Part shown: positions 1 through 12,300 of the stretch, piece after piece
How positions within the stretch are numbered: position 1 is the stretch's first letter
Layout: every line of letters starts with the position of its first letter
DNA from: Lucinisca nassula
Taxonomy: Eukaryota; Mollusca; Bivalvia; Lucinida; Lucinidae
Length of the DNA stretch: 64,000 bases
Reading direction: 5' to 3'
Assembly (NCBI GenBank): GCA_963580285.1
Contig: CAUZLF010000726.1
Location: forward strand, 42,755 to 106,754
Notes under the pieces: model-generated
Told to the model about the DNA's origin: nothing
Seen by the model: only the letters and a program-made list of their open reading frames with translations
The model's database searches: none
Translations under genes and position numbers: made by a program

Positions 1-100
1 GCTGAGTCGAACACATTTTTGAGTCCCTACGGAATTCCTCTGCATAAGAAAAAGTGTGGGATAATTAAGGAGATTTTCGACTTTTATCTTGCAAATGTTT

Positions 101-157
101 GCTGTGTGTACTCATTAGAATCGCCTCAATGAGGCGATTCTAATGAGTACACACAGC
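101..157. repeat. perfect 27-bp-arm hairpin, 3-nt loop (module P2, variant)
   Basis: Arms 101-127 and 131-157 are perfect reverse complements around AAT. The core ATTAGAATCGCCTC recurs with variations in more than a dozen hairpins of this window. The remaining sequence of 1-520 holds short repeat remnants and no gene I can support. Confidence 0.9.
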
Positions 158-520
158 ATACATTTATGTTACAGTGCACCAAAAAGAAGTCCAAAAATAC
201 CCCAGTTATGTTTTCTGGAAGTATGCAACAGTGGCTCAAACTACCGCTGTTTCGAACAAATTTCTATGGTCCCGAAGGGGTTCGAGGCATGGAAGTCCGA
301 CTGTATGCTGTTCCCCTGAAGGTGTATCCATTCCCGTTAAAAATCAGAACTACCGTAGTAACTATCAAATCTACATACATTTGTATATGTGGCATAAAAT
401 AAAACACTGATCAGACTATAAGCAAGCACATAACATATATAGCTCCAGGTAAGGCACCTTTTTTCATCCGAAAAGTACTGAAAATTTTTCTTATTTCTGC
501 ATGAAAATGTACATTGTTAT

Positions 521-1473
521 TGTTCTGTTGGAACAGGTTTAACATCACTATACTGTTCTGTTGGAACAGGTTTAACATCACTATACTGTTCTGTTGGAAC
601 AGGTTTAACATCACTATACTGTTCTGTTGGAACAGGTTTAACATCACTATACTGTTCTGTTGGAACAGGTTTAACATCACTATATTGTTCTGTTGGAACA
701 GGTTTAACATCACTATATTGTTCTGTTGGAACAGGTTTAACATCACTATATTGTTCTGTTGAAACAGGTTTAATATCACTATATTGTTCTGTTGAAACAG
801 GTTTAACATCACTATACTGTTCTGTTGGAACAGGTTTAACATCACTATATTGTTCTGTTGGAAAAGGTTTAACATCACTATATTGTTCTGTTGGAAAAGG
901 TTTAACATCACTATATTGTTCTGTTGGAACAGGTTTACCATCACTATATTGTTCTGTTGGAACAGGTTTAACATCACTAAATTGTTCTGTTGGAAAAGGT
1001 TTAACATAACTATATTGTTCTGTTGAAACAGGTTTAACATAACTATATTGTTCTATTGGAACAGGTTTAACATCACTATACTGTTCTGTTGGAACAGGTT
1101 TAACATCACTATATTGTTCTGTTGAAACAGGTTTAACATAACTATATTGTTCTGTTGGAACAGGTTTAACATCACTATACTGTTCTGTTGGAACAGGTTT
1201 AACATCACTATACTGTTCTGTTGGAACAGGTTTAACATCACTATATTGTTCTGTTGGAACAGGTTTAACATCACTATATTGTTCTGTTGGAACAGGTTTA
1301 ACATCACTATTGTTCTGTTGGAACAGGTTTAACATCACTATATTGTTCTGTTGAAACAGGTTTAACATCACTATATTGTTCTGTTGGAACAGGTTTAACA
1401 TAACTATATTGTTCTGTTGGAACAGGTTAAACATCACTATAATGTTCTGTTGGAACAGGTTTAACATCACTAT
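521..1473. repeat. 33-bp satellite, about 29 units
   Basis: The unit is tgttctgttggaacagg followed by tttaacatcactata and c/t; the spacing between identical positions is 33 bp (for example 541 and 574). Each unit contains the inverted repeat TGTTC-tgttg-GAACA. Variation is mostly point changes (GAAACAGG, GAAAAGG) plus one short unit near 1309. Because 33 is a multiple of three and the unit lacks stops in several frames, long spurious ORFs run through it on both strands. Confidence 0.97.
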
Positions 1474-1739
1474 CAACACTATATAATAAAAATCAAAAAT
1501 GAGTTCCTTTAAGAGCAATGAAATCATTCATAAGAAAGAAGATGGGTCATACTACGTAGTTTCGGCTAATAAAGCCCCACCAGCGACCCTGCAACAATCC
1601 GGCAAAGAAAGCCAGAGGAAACATACTGCAATTTTGCGAATTTCGAACAGGCAGTCGATTCAAAGACTGATATAAATCAAAATGGGGTCCAAATAATTAA
1701 AAACCTGTCTAGAATATGAGTCTAAACCAACAATTTATT

Positions 1740-2165
1740 TCTGATTTCTCTGAATATTCACGCTGATCTAAGTCATTTTGGTGATGTTGCGTCCCATTTT
1801 GTGGGATTTTTACCAACATTGACATGAGATGATGATACCAATAGAGTTTATATGCATGGACGGTGCGCATGAATGGGCAGGCTTATACCAAAGCAGTTTA
1901 TCAGTACTCATGTGCAGTTGGTTTCAGCTCAGCATGGAAGCACCATGCACCCCAGTCTATTTCTCTACTGATGGGTGTTTCTAATGAGTACTCACAACAT
2001 ACGGTATGTTTTCGTGTAGAAATAAGAAAAATAATACATATATGTTGAAAATCCAATACCCTAAATTATCTGGGGCTAAGTGGTTTTACTAGTACTCATG
2101 TGTGGTTGGTTTCAGCTCTGCATGGAAGCCCCATGTAGCCCAATCTATTTCTCCAAGCCCCAATG
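1740..2165 (-). mobile_element. SINE-B copies (two, degenerate), minus strand
   Basis: Reverse-complement matches to the family ending in gacgttaaacctcaaat: ttttggtgatgttgcgtccc, gggatttttaccaacattga, atgggcaggcttata and catggaagcaccatgca. A second partial copy spans about 2080-2160, separated by a hairpin remnant. Confidence 0.7.
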
Positions 2166-2318
2166 GGCGGGTTTCCAAAACATATGTTGTAGGTACTCAT
2201 TAGATGCACCTCATTGAGGCGCTTCTACTGAGTACTGTATCCACAACACACATGTATGTTTTCATGCAGAAATATGAAAAATAATACATGGATACCCCCT
2301 CTGACTTGGGCTATGGTA

Positions 2319-2515
2319 TTGCACTGCTGGGTTCAAGCCTGGCTCGGGTCAAGTGTGAGATGCCAAGTTCTGTAACGGAAGGTCGGGTAGTTTTTCTTCG
2401 GGTGTTTCGTATTTGCCCATCTCTGAATAACAATCGACTTGATACATGTATGAGTGAAATAATCTTGAAAGGGTCATAAAAACAATCCCCCCCCCCCCCC
2501 AAAAAAAAAAAAATC
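2319..2515 (+). mobile_element. SINE-C, partial, with C15-A13 tail
   Basis: It contains a B-box-like gggttcaagcc and continues with gtgagatgccaagttctg, ggaaggtcgggtag and tgagtgaaataatcttgaaa, the same order as the fuller copy at 56947-57180. The 3' end is a run of C followed by a run of A (about 2487-2513). Confidence 0.8.
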
Positions 2516-2639
2516 TGGGGCTTTGACACAGTCTGATCTGGGTCTTTGTTGGGCACACGTCTGAAAAGAACATCACACTTTTGTGGCTTAGCATGTAAGT
2601 ATTTTGTGATAATTGAAGTAAAGTTTTCCTTATTTCCTC

Positions 2640-2725
2640 ATAAAAACATATGTTGTGACTACTCATTAGAACTGCCTCACCGAGACAGTTCTAATGAATA
2701 CCCACAACATAGGTTTTTATGGAGA
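2640..2725. repeat. P2 hairpin
   Basis: Inverted repeat aacatatgttgtgactactc...ataggttt around a cctcaccgag centre. Same module as at 6545-6660 and elsewhere. Confidence 0.75.
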
Positions 2726-2824
2726 ATTGACAAAAACTATCCTCCAGTTAACACAAAATACTTACCTATGCTGATGTAGAATTATTGTCATAATGCATAT
2801 TAAAGATGTCTTCAACTTTTTCAG

Positions 2825-2938
2825 CTCAACCATCGGCAGTTTGCTGTTTGACTTCAGTCACACACCACGACTAATCACAGGAGCTTGGAAATGTTACGAG
2901 ACATCTAACAATGACAACTACCTGAGGGGATGTAAATG
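2825..2938 (+). CDS. WRAP53: WRAP53 exon a (first in window)
   Basis: The acceptor is tttttcag at 2817-2824 and the donor gtatca at 2939. The first base completes a codon begun upstream, and the exon ends two bases into the Trp codon of GCKW. It encodes the stretch from [21 protein letters not shown] to NYLRGCKW, matching the beginning of the beta-propeller (LLFDFS...PRLLSGSW...FLKGCKW in mammals). An alternative AG at 2836-2837 would shorten it by about 13 bases; I prefer 2825 because the longer pyrimidine tract precedes it. Upstream exons are not in the window. Confidence 0.88.
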
Positions 2939-5900
2939 GTATCATATTATCTGGGACATTTTCTTATCCTGCCATAATCTATACCGTATATATTCAGACA
3001 AGCAGGAGATTGGGCTCAGGGCCTGACAAATCCATCCCCCAGCTGCCCGGGACAAGTCCAAATTTTGGCTGTGCAAGTGACTTTTGTCGCGCCTGCAATT
3101 AGCATGGCGCCATATAGGCCATTCGTTTGTTCGTTCCTCCGTCTGTTTGTCAAGGCGTCAACATTTGCGACCACCCTAGCTTTCACCCTAATGGTCAAGT
3201 TTATTTCTCAAGAACTATAAGAGCTTCATTAATGATATTTGGTACAAACTTGTGTCTGGGGATGACAACTTACATGCAAGCATCCATATTTGACCTTGAC
3301 CTACATTTCATGGTTCACTGACTTTGTAAAATATTGCTACCACCCTAGCATTCACCCTAATGGTCAAGTTTATTTCTCAAGGACTATTAGAGCTACATTA
3401 ATTATACTTCATACAAACTTGTGTCTGGGGATGGCAACTTACATGCAAGCATCCATATTTCACCTTGACCTACATTTCATGGTTCACTGACTTTGTAAAA
3501 TATTGCGACCACCCTAGCGTTCACCCTAATGGTCAAGTTTTTTTTCTCAAGAACTATAAGAGGTTCTTTAATGATATTTGGTACAAACTTCAATCTCTGG
3601 ATGGCAACTTCAATGCAAGCATCCATATTTGACCTTGACCTAAATTTCATGGTTCACTGACTTTGTAAAATATTGCGACCATCCTAGCGTTCACCCTACT
3701 GGTCAAGTTAATTTCTCAAGAACCATAAGAGCTTCATTAATGATACTTGGTACAAACTTATATCTTGGGATGGCAACTTAAATGCAAGCATCCATATTTG
3801 ACCTTGACCTACGTTTCATGGTTCACTGACTTTGTAAAATATTGCCACCACCCTAGCGTTCACCCTAATGGTTAAGTTCATTTCTCAAGAATTATTTGAA
3901 CTTCATTAATGATACTTAGTACAAGCCTTTTATGCAAGCATCTATGTTTGAACTTGGCCTAGATGTCATGGTTTGGTGACTTTGCGCCCCCACAGGCGCT
4001 ACATAGCCTTCGGCAGAATTCTTGTTTATTTCACTTGCCCAGAAAAATGTATTGAATATGTAGGAAACATTGTAATTCCGAGCCATTTTCAAGATTTGAG
4101 GTCTGCCAAACAAGTAGCTGAAACTTGGATTTGTCAGGACCTGGGGCTGCATAGTGCTTCCATGCAGAGCTGAAACTGACCACAAGAGTACTGGTAGACA
4201 GCTTAGAAGGACTAAGCCTGCCCATGCAAAGTGGTGTGAGTCACACCGTTCAATGTATATACATGTAAGCCTTCTGGTTTCATTTGGCAGCAGGGCTTGA
4301 GATGGCATTTTATCTCGGTGTCGGGTAAAAGTCCCACAAAATTGGAAGCAATGTCTCCAAAATGACCTAAATATTGTTGATAGGGATGTTAAACCTTAAC
4401 AAACAAACAAACAAACAGACAAACAGGCCTGGGCAAATGGTGAAGACCTGATGAGATGCCGCAGATTGTGGTGTCTTATCAGGGCCTTCACTGTTTGCCA
4501 CTCAAACAGCTGTTTTTATACACAATGTTGATTCATAAATTGTACATATTGTAGTGTACATGTACTTGTTCAAATTTTAAAATTTTAGAAGTATGTTGAG
4601 GAGTTGAGGTGGCGGAATAATTAGGGTAAATGTGGTACTAGCACATAGCTCCAGATGCAGTTGCATAACAAAGTTAATTAATGGGAATGGCAACACCTGG
4701 TAGATTTTCCCGCCATTTTTCAAAGGGAGACAATTTTAGGGACTTCCTGTATATTTTCCTGTAAACCCTGTCCCACTAAAAAAGGGGTCTACTCTTAAAG
4801 GAAAGATTTTGCGCCTCTGGAGCAAATTCTTTCCTTTAAGACTTGACCCCTATTGACGTGGTAGACAAAAATACTTTTGCAGGAGTTTCCTCCCCTGAAG
4901 GTGTTTCCATTCCACTTAATGGATAATTTTTCTTTTTTCTCCTTTACAACCTAAGTCATTGAGACGATTCTAACAAGTACCCACAATATGTTTCTAACCA
5001 GAATTAAGGAAAACTATCCCTGAATATTATCCTTGTTACCCCTCCCTCAAAAGCTATGTTAATACCTCTTTAACTCTTATCCCGCTGAATGTAGTACTTA
5101 AACCATACCCATTACCAACTATCAGCCAATCAGATTAGTCGATAAATTATATTCATTCAATTTACAAACTGCATGACAAACAGTGTAGATCCTGATCAGA
5201 TGGCTTTTTCAGAATCCAAGAAGCCATCTAATCTGGATCTACACTGTTTGCAAAAGTAGGGGTTGTCGTGAACAGGACAAGAGTTAAATAAATTTACATT
5301 CTCTGTGTACACAATGTACTCTTTTATTGCATTAGTCAATTTAGAATAGCCAGCCTCCATAGGATGGCAGTCAGGAGCCTGTTATTCAACGTCGTTAGTT
5401 AACAAATCGTTAAAACTTTGATCATTTAATATAGCAAATATGCTAATATTTTTGCTGAAAAAATGTGAGCAGCTTCTGAAAATGCAAAAACTTCATCTTT
5501 AAATTCAGTTTATTTGTCTTCTAATATTTACATGTATGTTCTCAATAGTTTTCTATCTTTTAATCGAACACTGTTAACGTCTCTTCATAAACAATGACGT
5601 AAAGCACGGGTTCTAAACGTGCTCTTTGACGTCACGTTATATTATTACCTGATGCTGTGTGAAAGAGTTCTGAGAGTCTTGCTCATGGAATTTATCGAAG
5701 TATAAAACTTTTATTTCAACCAATCAAATCGCTTGGAATGTACATTATGATCAAGAATTGGAATTATACATGTATTTTCTTCTTTGTTTCCACAGGGCTC
5801 CAGATGGGACATGTTTGTTGAGCAACAGCAATGATAACATTTTACGGCTATTTAACCTACCTGAGGAGATGTATGTAGAAGGAGGAGAGAATCTGAATAT

Positions 5901-6363
5901 TGCCGAAATGGTAAGTTTCACCCATTGTATACTAGTGGACTCTTCCATTGCTAAATGTTGGATAAGTCCATTTATTATACCAGGGGTGGTAGGCCTATTT
6001 TTTTCGTTCTAATTCTATTTTTGACGAAAATTCTGTTAGCAAACAGTGCAGACCATGATCAGATGCCGCGTTCTGCGGCGTCTGATCTGGGCCTGCACTG
6101 TTTGCCAAAGTACCCCTTTAAGTTTTTTATGCCCCGGGAATCTAAGATTCTGGGGGGCATATAGTTTTTGGTCTGTCCGTCTGTTTGTCCGTTTGTCTGT
6201 TTGTCCGTTTGTCCGTTTGTCCGTCTGCAAAAACTTTAACATTGGGCATAACTTTTGAATGGTAAGTGGTACAGCTTTCATACTTCACATGTGCATTCCT
6301 TGTCACAAGACCTTTCAAGAGGTACCATAAATTTTGACCTCGTGACCTTCACCTTGCGCTGTC

Positions 6364-6398
<35 letters not shown>

Positions 6399-9300
6399 CA
6401 CATGCAATGGGTTAATACTTGAGCAACTGCCATGCGACAAATGCATTATGATAACAAATCCGTGTGATATAATGCATTTTTTCATAACTCAAAAAAGGTA
6501 AATTTTCTGATGAAAAGTGTGATATTTTTCTTATTTATACTAACATAAGTTTTGGGTGCTCGTTAGAACCGCCTCAATGAAGCGGTTCTAACGAGTACCC
6601 ACAACCTATGTACATCAATCCACCAATGAGGCGGTTCTAACGAGTACCCACAACCTATGTCTTGGAGCAGAAATAAGGAAAATAATGTTTACCCCCGTAA
6701 ACCCCAAGTTTCTCTATATAAACTAGGGTTTAGGGGGGTCTTTATTTCACGGACTTGTTCACGTGATGGGGAGTGAGGGGGGGGGGGGGGGGGGGTTAGT
6801 GATAATCGCCTGTGGCTGTGTTTCGGCTGTGGTGGGTCGGTGGTGTGTACCTGACATCACTGCAAAGCCTGGCAAATATTACTGTTACATTAAAACCTCA
6901 CTAGCTCGAACAACTGGCCTCATAAACCAGTGGTAGTGGGTTCGATCCCGGGCTTCTCCAGACTTGAAACTGAAGTCCCATTCATGTATAACCTTACCTT
7001 TGGTGGGACGTAAAACCCAAACACACACAGCTCGAACACTGATTGCTTATTTACCATAGATGATTCAAACTTATTCTTGATTCCCTAGGGAAGTTTCGGC
7101 CCCCGCCCATAGGGGCTTGAAGAAATATATGGGCTGCATGATGCTTCCACGCAGAGCTGAATCCGGCCCGCACACTAGTACTGGTAAACCGCTTAGAGGA
7201 TCTAAGCCTGTCCAGGAACCGCGGTGTGAGGCGGACCGTCCATGCTAATAAACCCTATTGGTTTCATTGGGCAACAGGGCTTGAGATGTCATTTCATCTC
7301 AATGTCAGGTAAAAGTCCCACAAAATTGGAAGCGACGTCTCCAAAATGACCTTTACAGTGTTGACGGGGACGTTAAACCTCAAATCAAACGAACAAATGA
7401 TTCAAACTTATTCTTGAGTCCCTAGGGAAGTTTCAAGTTTTCCCATAATGCCAGTATTATAATGACAGTATTTGTTCCCTATTATTGTGCCGTTATAAAA
7501 AATTTCTGTTATGAAGAATCTCAATTAGGAGTCTGATAAGTAGTAATAGGAATTTTCCCCATTATTACTCCAAGAAACAAATGTTATAGACATTTGTTAG
7601 AATCACCTTGGTGAGGCGATTCTAACAAATATCTATAACATTTGTTTCTTGAGTATTAGATTACAAGGTTCTTTCATGACTACGGACTCGATTTGTGCAT
7701 TTTCAACCTGAGGGAAGCCCACACCGCTCGGACCTGAGGCTAAGCGTTTTTCTAAGTAGTTATTCCATTCTAATTATAGTTAAAACAAGTTCTGCTGTAA
7801 TAACAGAAGCCTCCGTGGTGCAGTGGTTACGCTAGTCGCCTTGTAAACCAGGGATCTCAGGATCGATCCCGGGCTTCTCCAGACTTTCGGATGAGTCTTT
7901 AAACCGAGGTCCCGTCTTCGTATGACCTTAACTGTTGGTGGGACGTAAAACTCAAACACTCCCTCCTCTGCTGTAATAACACAAGTCAGTATAAAGAGGG
8001 TTGACTGTATACAATTAGTATATTAAGGATTAGTTCGGGAAATTTTTCTCATTTTATTGTCATGCCTGCTTTAACCCTTATTACACTGAACACGACAACC
8101 CCTATCTTTGGTAACAGTATAGGTCCAGATCTGAAGAAGCCATCTGATCAGGATCTACACCAGTACTGTTGGTCACTGACTTTGTAAAATATTGCGACCA
8201 CCCTAGCGTTCACCCTACTGGTAAAGTTAATTTCTCAAGAACCATAAGAGCTTCATTAATGATACTTGGTACAAACTTATATTTCGGGATGGCAACTTAA
8301 ATGTAAGCATCCATATTTGACCTTGACCTACATTTCATGGTTCACTGACTTTGTAAAATATTACCATCACCCTAGCATTCACCCTAATGGTTAAGTTCAT
8401 TTCTCAAGAATTATTTGAACTTCATTAATGATACTTAGTACAAGCCTTTTAGGCAAGCATCTATGTTGATCTTGGCCTAGATGTCATGGTTCGGTGACTT
8501 TGCGCCCCCACAGGCGCGACATAGCCTTCGGCGGAATTCTTGTTGTGGAATTTATCGATCAATTAATCGAATATGCCATTAATCGCGTCAGCCTTAATCA
8601 AGCCTATTTCTCAAGATACGTAAGAGCTTCATAAATGATACGTGACAAGCCATGATTTAGCCATGTAATATTATAAGAATCTTATATGGGTGTGAGGGGT
8701 GGATGGAAAAATCTGTCCCGAAGGTCTCTGTCCGGCATCACGAGGCTTGCCGAGTGATGCCGGACAGTGATCCCGAGGGACAGATTTTTCTATCCACCCC
8801 TCACACCCATATAGGATTCTTTTTCTTGCATACCTTCCATTTCTATTGTGAATTTTTAATGCTGCTGTCACTTTGGTTACCGACTTCCGCCATTTTGTGA
8901 TGACACAACAGGAATGTTTACTGACGTCAGGCATGACCCTGCCGTCCATGAGGTTGTAATCAACCAGTGCATTTATCAAACACGCGATTATATTTGATTT
9001 TGGGTTGGAACACCAGGGTCAGTACATAAATTTCTATCCCAGGGTAAAATCACGGATTTCCTTGTCTGGTGTGCAAGAATCAAAACTTCTTTTTTCTTGC
9101 AATGAAAAGCGTTGTGAGAAAGTTTTATTATGTGTACATTGTTATTGTGTGGCTGGTTTCAGGTTCCAGTGTTAAAGATGAAGGAAGCAGATACAATATA
9201 TGATTATTGCTGGTACCCTCTGATGTCGTCTGCCAATCCTGAAACTGCTTGGTTTGTATTCTACTGGTATTAACCCTTTTTGTACCAAATGGAATCTTCC

Positions 9301-12300
9301 ACCTTATATGTAGCATGAGTCCATTTCAAAATTTAGGGGTGTCAGGTTATGTCTTCCTCAAAACTAATTTGGAAAATGGCTGAACTTTTTGCAAACTGTG
9401 TAGGCCCTGATCAGACACCACGTTCTGCGGTGTCTGATCTGGGCCTGCACTGTTTGCCAAATACCCGTTTTGGTGATTCTGGTACAAAAAGGGTTGAATA
9501 AAAAACCCTTACACCCCTGCGTTTCTGAAGTGGACTCTTCCATCTTTGTATTTGGACATGTCCATTCTTGACAGCATATTACTGGGCCCCCGCCCATTGG
9601 GGCTTGGAGAAATAGATTGGGCTGCATGGTGATTCCCCGCAGAGCTGAAACAGACAGAACTTGAGCACTGGTAAACCCCTTAGGTCTAAGCCTGCCCAGG
9701 AAAAGTGTTGGGAGTCAGACCGCTCCTTAAACTGTAGTGGTTTCCTTGGGCGGTAGGGCTTGAGATGTCATTTCATTTGAATGCCAGGGAAAAGGTCCCA
9801 CAAAATCAGAAGCAACATCCCCAAAATTACCTAAATAGTTTTGATGGGGATGTAAATCCTCAACTCGAACAAAAGACAGGATATCAAACAGTGCTGATCC
9901 AGAAGAGATGGCTCATTATGAACCATCTCATCTGGATCTACACTGTTTGCATAAATATCTGCATTTTTGTACAGGATTGAAAGGGTTAATACTGAATATT
10001 TTACCCTTCAAATGCCAATCACAACAACTGTCATCTGTTTTGTCATCTGCTGGTAAGTGTAAAAAGTCTTTTTTGCAAACTGTGGACCCAGATCAGACAG
10101 CTCCTTTAAGAAATTAAGAACAGTCTGATCAGGGTCCACACTATTTGTCTGTATGCAAAAATGGGTTTGAAAAGTTTGCAAAAACATGCAGGAGACGGCA
10201 AAAACAGAGGTTGATTACGAAATATTTTCTATGGTCATTCTCTCCCTTCTGGCGATTGAAGAAGAGCAGTTGTTAGTTTCTGGTGAAAGACTGGGCACTG
10301 AACTGGTTAACTGCTTATGTATAAATCTGCCCAAGAAATATGTGGTTAGGTAAACTGACCGCCTTGATATGAATAAAATAGTGTTGACTAAGCCATTTAA
10401 CTCCAAACCAACCCTTGTCAACACACTGACATATCATCGAAGTATTGTTGACAGGGTCCATAAACCAATCTCCCATGCAGCCCCCACTCATCGTGGCTTG
10501 CAGAAATAGACTGGGTTGCATTATGCTTCCATGGAGAGGTGAAACTGACTGCAAATGAGTACTGGTAAACCACTTAGAGGGTCTAAGCCTGCGCAGGCAA
10601 AGTAGTGTGTGTCAGACCACTCCTTCAACACAAGTGGTTTCTTTGGATGGTATGGCTTGAGATGTCATTTCCTCGCAATGTTGGGTAAAAGTCCCACAAA
10701 ATGGGAAGCAACTTCTCCAAAATGACCTAAATAGTGCTGACGCGGATCTTAAACCTCAAACCAGTCTCGCATGTGTAAATCAGTTAACTCTTTTACTGTA
10801 GTTGTAAAAATATTAAATGAGCCCCAGCATGATAAAGTTTGTCTGAATAATTTATTTTGCCACACCCATTTCTGACTATCACCAAATCAAGTTACTTGAT
10901 ATATTATATTCATTTAAATTCACAAACTGAATGACAAACAGTGTTTTTGTTTGTTTGTTTGATTTGAGGTTTAACATCCCCGTCAACACTTTAGGTCATT
11001 TTGGAGACGTTGCTTCCAATTTTGTGGGACTTTTACCTGACATTGAGATGAAATGACATCTCAGTCCCTGCCGCCCAATGAAACCAATAGGGTTTATATG
11101 TATGGATTGTCCGATCCTCACCGCTTTGCCTGGGCAGGCTTATACCTTCTATATGGGCTGCACGATGCTTCCACGCAGAGCTGAATCTGGCCCGCACACT
11201 AGTACTGGTAAACCGCTTAGTGGATCTAAGCCTGTCCAGGAACCGAAGTGCGAGGCGGACCGTCCATGCTAATAAACCCTATTGGTTTCATTGGGCGACA
11301 GGGCTTGAGATATCATTTCATCCCAATGTCAGGTAAAAGTCCCACAAAATTGGAAGCAACGTCTCCAAAATGACCTTTACAGTGTTGACGGGGACGTTAA
11401 ACCTCAAATCAAACAAACAAACAAAAACTTATACCTTCTATGTGGTTTACCAGTACTTTCCACTCTGCTTGAAAGCATCATACAGCCAAGTCTATTTCTC
11501 CAAGCCCTGATGGGCATGACAAACAGTGTAGATCCAGATCAGATGGCTTCTTCAGAAGGGACTGAAAGGGGGTGCCTGAAATAGCTGTTTTCAGTTTTGG
11601 AAATAGATGAAAGTCTAATGGAGCGAGATCAGGTGAATAAAGCGGCTGCTCAATTAATTTAAAACCTCAGTCGTGAATTGCAGCCATAGCAATTACATAT
11701 TTGTGAACAATGGAACAACTCACCTTTAGTGAGCTTTCCACGGCACGTTAGTTTAATATTTTCCCATAACTGCGTCGGAAGTGAAGCATAGTATGTGCCA
11801 TTGATTGTTTGTCCCTTTTGGAGATAACCTATCAGCAGAATACCATCTGCATCTCAGAAAACTGAGGCTATAACCTTTCCAGCTGATGGAACAGTCTTTG
11901 CCTTCTTTGGCGGGGGTGAACCAGGGTGCTTCCATTGTTTGATTGTTTTTTGGCCTCTGATGGACCCATGTTTCATCCATAGTGACACTCTCTGACAAAA
12001 GTTGACAGGATCTTCCTCAAAAAGGTAAAGTTTAGCATGTGATAATCTGTGCCTAGTGTGCTTCTGATAAGTGTCAGAAGTTTTGGTACCCATCAGGCTG
12101 AAAGATATCTCATTGCAAGATCCTCTTGTCAGAATGGAATGTACTATTGCCTGTGAAATGCTAGATCTATTGGCTATATATCTTTCTGTGACTTGTCTGT
12201 CAGTCATAACAATATCATGGACTTTATTGACCATTTCTGGGGTTGCAACTTTGACAGGCCTTCCAGGACGAGGTTCATCCTCAAGGCTTTGTCTGCCGCA

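Noticed and set aside
521..1473. CRISPR array
   Set aside because: Units are contiguous with no unique spacers, and the context is eukaryotic.
521..1473. steroid receptor (GRE-type) elements in the satellite
   Set aside because: TGTTC-tgttg-GAACA has the half-sites in the wrong orientation and spacing for AGAACAnnnTGTTCT.
411..1527. 209- and 336-codon minus-strand ORFs with repeating LNLFQQNNIVM or SDVKPVPTEQY
   Set aside because: They are translations of the 33-bp satellite; a stop-free unit of 11 codons opens several frames on both strands. No start context, domain or flanking exon supports a gene.
11753..12234. an active mariner or a SETMAR gene
   Set aside because: An in-frame stop and frame changes break the transposase, and no SET domain is nearby.
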